Shown in pieces: positions 53,804 through 56,359 of a stretch of 56,359 nucleotides of DNA. Within the stretch, counting starts at the first letter, position 1. Each line of letters begins with the position of its first letter. This stretch comes from Candidatus Scybalomonas excrementigallinarum (GTDB lineage: Bacteria; Bacillota; Clostridia; Lachnospirales; Lachnospiraceae). The translations under genes were made by a program, and so were the position numbers. The notes beneath the pieces are model-generated. The model saw only the letters and a list, made by a program, of their open reading frames with translations. It made no database searches and had not been told where the DNA came from. The stretch spans positions 1-56,359 of the forward strand of contig DVIZ01000196.1 of NCBI GenBank assembly GCA_018710905.1, in the 5' to 3' direction.

Positions 53804-53852
53804 TAGGAATATCCTATAACTAGTAGTATTTTTTAAGAGTTATCCTATAGGA
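53804..53852. promoter_or_regulatory. Candidate LysR-type binding boxes before the LysR gene
   Basis: ATCCTATA occurs at 53811-53818 and 53842-53849, 31 bp apart (three helical turns). Each sits in a palindrome: TAGGAATATCCTA (53804-53816) and TCCTATAGGA (53843-53852). The place fits autoregulation of the LysR gene at 53912. The remaining part of the 53522-53911 gap is AT-rich with no gene. Confidence 0.45.
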
Positions 53853-53911
53853 GAAAAAAGTGATATGATAAGTGCACAGGTAATACAAAACAAAAAAAGA
53901 GGGGGAAGCGT

Positions 53912-54823
53912 ATGACAATCATGCAATTAAAATATGCAATTACCGTTGCAAATTCTAAGTCTATGAATGAGGCGGCGAGAACATTATTTATTTCTCAGCC
54001 AAGTCTTTCCGCTTCCATGAGAGAATTAGAAGAAGAGATAGGGGTGGAATTATTTCGGAGGAATAATCGTGGTATTTCATTAACACCAGATGGGAAAGAA
54101 TTTCTAGGATATGCAAGACAGGTCGTTGAGCAGTATCAATTGATAGAATCCAAATACATAATAAAAGAAAAGGAAAAGAAAAAATTTAGTGTCTCGATGC
54201 AACATTACACCTTTGCTGTGAAAGCGTTTGTGGAGATGGTAAAGCAGTTTGGAATGGATGAATATGAATTTGCAGTTCACGAAACGAAAACATATGAAGT
54301 AATCGAAGATGTAAAAAATTTTCGAAGTGAAATAGGAATTCTCTATATGAATGAGTTTAATCATAAAGTATTAGAAAAGTTATTTCATGAATTTCAGTTG
54401 GAGTTTCACGAGATATTAAAATGCAATATTTATGTCTATCTATGGAAAGGGCATCCTTTAGCAAAAAAAGAAGAAATTGATTTAAAAGATTTAGTAGACT
54501 ATCCATGTCTCTCTTTTGATCAAGGAAATTATAATTCCTTTTATTTTGCGGAAGAAGTGTTAAGTAATTATGAGTACAAACGTCTGATTAAAGCAAATGA
54601 TCGGGCGACACTTTTGAATTTAATGGTTGGTTTAAATGGATATACCCTTTGTTCAGGAATTCTTTGTGAAGAGCTAAATGGAACGGATTATTGTGCAGTG
54701 AAGTTAAAGTCAGATGAGGAAATGTCCATCGGGTATTTAGTGCGAAAGGGTGTTGCCATTAGCCCCCTTGGACAAAAATATATAGAGGAAATTAAGCGAT
54801 ATCAAGATAAGGCGCTTCGCTAA
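53912..54823 (+). CDS. LysR-family transcription regulator
   Basis: A 303-residue regulator with the N-terminal winged helix (residues 3-62; YAITVANSKSMNEAARTLFI, then QPSLSASMRELEEEIGVELF) and a periplasmic-binding-like effector domain. It ends 67 bases before metY in the same direction, so it most likely controls methionine or cysteine synthesis, with O-acetylserine, O-acetylhomoserine or a thiol as signal. That role is inferred from position. The start follows AGAGGGGGAAG. Confidence 0.9.
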   Translation: MTIMQLKYAITVANSKSMNEAARTLFISQPSLSASMRELEEEIGVELFRRNNRGISLTPDGKEFLGYARQVVEQYQLIESKYIIKEKEKKKFSVSMQHYTFAVKAFVEMVKQFGMDEYEFAVHETKTYEVIEDVKNFRSEIGILYMNEFNHKVLEKLFHEFQLEFHEILKCNIYVYLWKGHPLAKKEEIDLKDLVDYPCLSFDQGNYNSFYFAEEVLSNYEYKRLIKANDRATLLNLMVGLNGYTLCSGILCEELNGTDYCAVKLKSDEEMSIGYLVRKGVAISPLGQKYIEEIKRYQDKALR

Positions 54824-54890
54824 ATCGTCCGTAGAGAATGGAAAAAAGGAAAAGAAACAAATAAAAAAGCAAAAAAATGGAGGAAATTTT

Positions 54891-56201
54891 ATGAGTGAAA
54901 AGGTGACAAGAGCAAATCGACAATTAAAATTTGAAACACTACAATTACACGCAGGACAAGAAAATCCAGATCCTGTGACCGATGCAAGAGCAGTTCCAAT
55001 TTATCAAACATCTTCTTATGTATTTCATAATAGCGAACACGCAAGAGCAAGGTTTGGATTAGAAGATGCTGGAAATATTTATGGACGATTAACGAATCCA
55101 ACTCAAGAGGCGTTTGAAAAAAGAATCGCAGCACTAGAAGGTGGAGTAGCTGCATTAGCAGTTGCATCAGGAGCAGCAGCGATTTCCTATACGATTCAAA
55201 ATTTAGCACAAAATGGAGATCATATCGTATCTGCCAATAATGTTTATGGAGGATCTTATAATTTACTCGCCCACACATTGCCAGAGTATGGAATTCAAAC
55301 AACGTTTGTAAATATTTTTAACGAAGAAGAAGTCGAAAAAGCGATTCAAGAGAATACAAAAGCCATTTTCATTGAAACACTGGGAAATCCAAACTGTGAT
55401 GTTGTGGATATTGAAGCAATTGCAACGATCGCACATCGTCATCAGATTCCACTTGTAGTCGATAACACGTTTGCAACGCCATACTTAGTTCGCCCATTTG
55501 AGTATGGGGCGGATATTGTGGTACATTCGGCTACAAAATTTATTGGGGGACATGGAACGACAATTGGGGGAGTGATTGTGGATAGTGGAAACTTTGATTG
55601 GGAGGCATCAGGAAAATTCCCATCACTAACAGAGCCAAACAAAAGTTATCATGGAATCTCCTTTACAAAAGCAGTAGGAAAAGCCGCCTTTGTTACAAAA
55701 ATTCGAGCAATTTTACTTCGAGATACAGGAGCAACTCTTTCTCCGTTCCACGCCTTTTTCTTCTTACAAGGATTGGAGACATTATCTCTTCGAGTAGAAC
55801 GACATGTAGAAAATGCATTAAAAGTAGTAGAATATTTAAAGAACCATCCTCAAGTAGAAAAGGTACATCATCCATCCGTATCGGAAGAGAAAGGACAAAG
55901 AGAGTTATATCAAAAATATTTTCCAAATGGTGGTGGTTCCATTTTTACATTCGAAATTAAAGGGGATGAAGAAAAAGCAAAGAAGTTCATCGACAATTTG
56001 GAACTCTTTTCTTTGCTTGCTAATGTAGCCGATGTGAAATCTTTAGTGATTCATCCAGCTACGACAACTCATAGTCAATGTACAGAAGAAGAGTTAAAAG
56101 AACAGGGCATTTGGCCAAATACCATTCGTTTGTCCATTGGAACGGAAAATATTGATGATATTATTGAAGATTTAGAAGAAGCATTTAAAGTGATTGCATA
56201 A
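54891..56201 (+). CDS. metY: O-acetylhomoserine sulfhydrylase
   Basis: PLP enzyme that makes homocysteine from O-acetylhomoserine and sulfide for methionine synthesis. The 436 residues match MetY and are longer than the MetB/MetC group at about 380-400. Motifs are ETLQLHAGQENPDP at about residues 15-28, YGRLTNPTQEAFEKR near 63-77, the PLP-binding VDNTFATPYL near 189-198 and HSATKFIGGHGTTIGG near 211-226 with the Schiff-base Lys. The start follows ATGGAGGAAA. It is probably controlled by the LysR gene just upstream. Confidence 0.94.
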   Translation: MSEKVTRANRQLKFETLQLHAGQENPDPVTDARAVPIYQTSSYVFHNSEHARARFGLEDAGNIYGRLTNPTQEAFEKRIAALEGGVAALAVASGAAAISYTIQNLAQNGDHIVSANNVYGGSYNLLAHTLPEYGIQTTFVNIFNEEEVEKAIQENTKAIFIETLGNPNCDVVDIEAIATIAHRHQIPLVVDNTFATPYLVRPFEYGADIVVHSATKFIGGHGTTIGGVIVDSGNFDWEASGKFPSLTEPNKSYHGISFTKAVGKAAFVTKIRAILLRDTGATLSPFHAFFFLQGLETLSLRVERHVENALKVVEYLKNHPQVEKVHHPSVSEEKGQRELYQKYFPNGGGSIFTFEIKGDEEKAKKFIDNLELFSLLANVADVKSLVIHPATTTHSQCTEEELKEQGIWPNTIRLSIGTENIDDIIEDLEEAFKVIA

Positions 56202-56303
56202 AAAGTAATCGTGAAAAAACACCGGCTAAGCCCAACATCATAAACTTAAGAGAAATTTCTAATTTAAGTCTTACTATTTTTTACATTTTAAAAAAATCTT
56301 TTA

Positions 56304-56348
56304 AAAATGCCCATAGTTATCCCTTTGCTTGATATGGGCATTTTTTAA
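56304..56348 (+). terminator. Terminator after metY
   Basis: AAAAATGCCCATA pairs with TATGGGCATTTTT; the T run is part of the arm. Confidence 0.85.
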
Positions 56349-56359
56349 TTTCAAAAACT

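Overview
The window looks like the chromosome of a low-G+C anaerobic Firmicute, most likely a Lachnospiraceae member. Pointers are AT-rich DNA, strong Shine-Dalgarno sites with frequent TTG/GTG starts, a small DUF6145-type protein ahead of dusB, a 6-phosphofructokinase with pyrophosphate-type residues, and YesN/YesM sugar regulation. No rRNA, tRNA or CRISPR array was seen.

1-12.7 kb is mostly housekeeping: an apparent IS200/IS605 right end, mreB-like, recD2, comF, argF with a clear sigma-A promoter, a DUF6145-type gene, dusB, a PPi-type phosphofructokinase, an unrecognised gene, greA and lysS. Two copies of a roughly 180-bp multi-hairpin repeat lie in front of recD2 and greA.

12.7-24.7 kb is an accessory island. 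It opens with a three-gene operon made of an ADP-ribosyltransferase-like toxin, a 79-residue protein and a SecB-like chaperone, an architecture matching the CmdTAC anti-phage toxin-antitoxin-chaperone system. Then come IS3 debris, a DUF3990 ADP-ribosyltransferase-like gene with a partner, and a two-component/ABC-transporter cassette of peptide-antibiotic-resistance type with different base composition. A cysteine-rich CCG-domain gene, a VanY-like D,D-carboxypeptidase and a DHFR-like reductase follow. Both flanks of the CCG gene are duplicated on the other side of the cassette, so the locus looks like an exchange hotspot.

24.7-31 kb holds an iron-type alcohol dehydrogenase, a cyclase/ACT-domain pair, rsgA behind a leader ORF and hairpin, and an IS200/IS605 element (tnpA broken, tnpB intact) inserted in a GNAT acetyltransferase gene already missing its 5' end.

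31-39.4 kb is a catabolic cluster: a Crp/Fnr regulator divergent from DUF3100 and a second membrane protein, an amidohydrolase, a TauE/SafE-type transporter and a three-subunit xanthine-dehydrogenase-type molybdenum hydroxylase. The large subunit carries one in-frame stop.

39.7-50 kb is a galactose-type sugar system: mglB-mglA-mglC followed by YesN (one in-frame stop), YesM and two further sugar-binding proteins. The first MglB reads as a circular permutation of the normal fold, its start is one base out of frame in an A tract, and MglC has a long coiled-coil N-terminal extension.

50-56.4 kb carries a PadR/DUF1048 operon with a broken second DUF1048 gene, a degenerate-GGDEF/EAL membrane protein, a LysR regulator and an O-acetylhomoserine sulfhydrylase. 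Many interrupted genes carry a single lesion, and two of these are readily explained as Gln codons turned to stops, so recent decay, a variant clone or local sequence errors should be kept apart when reading the annotation.
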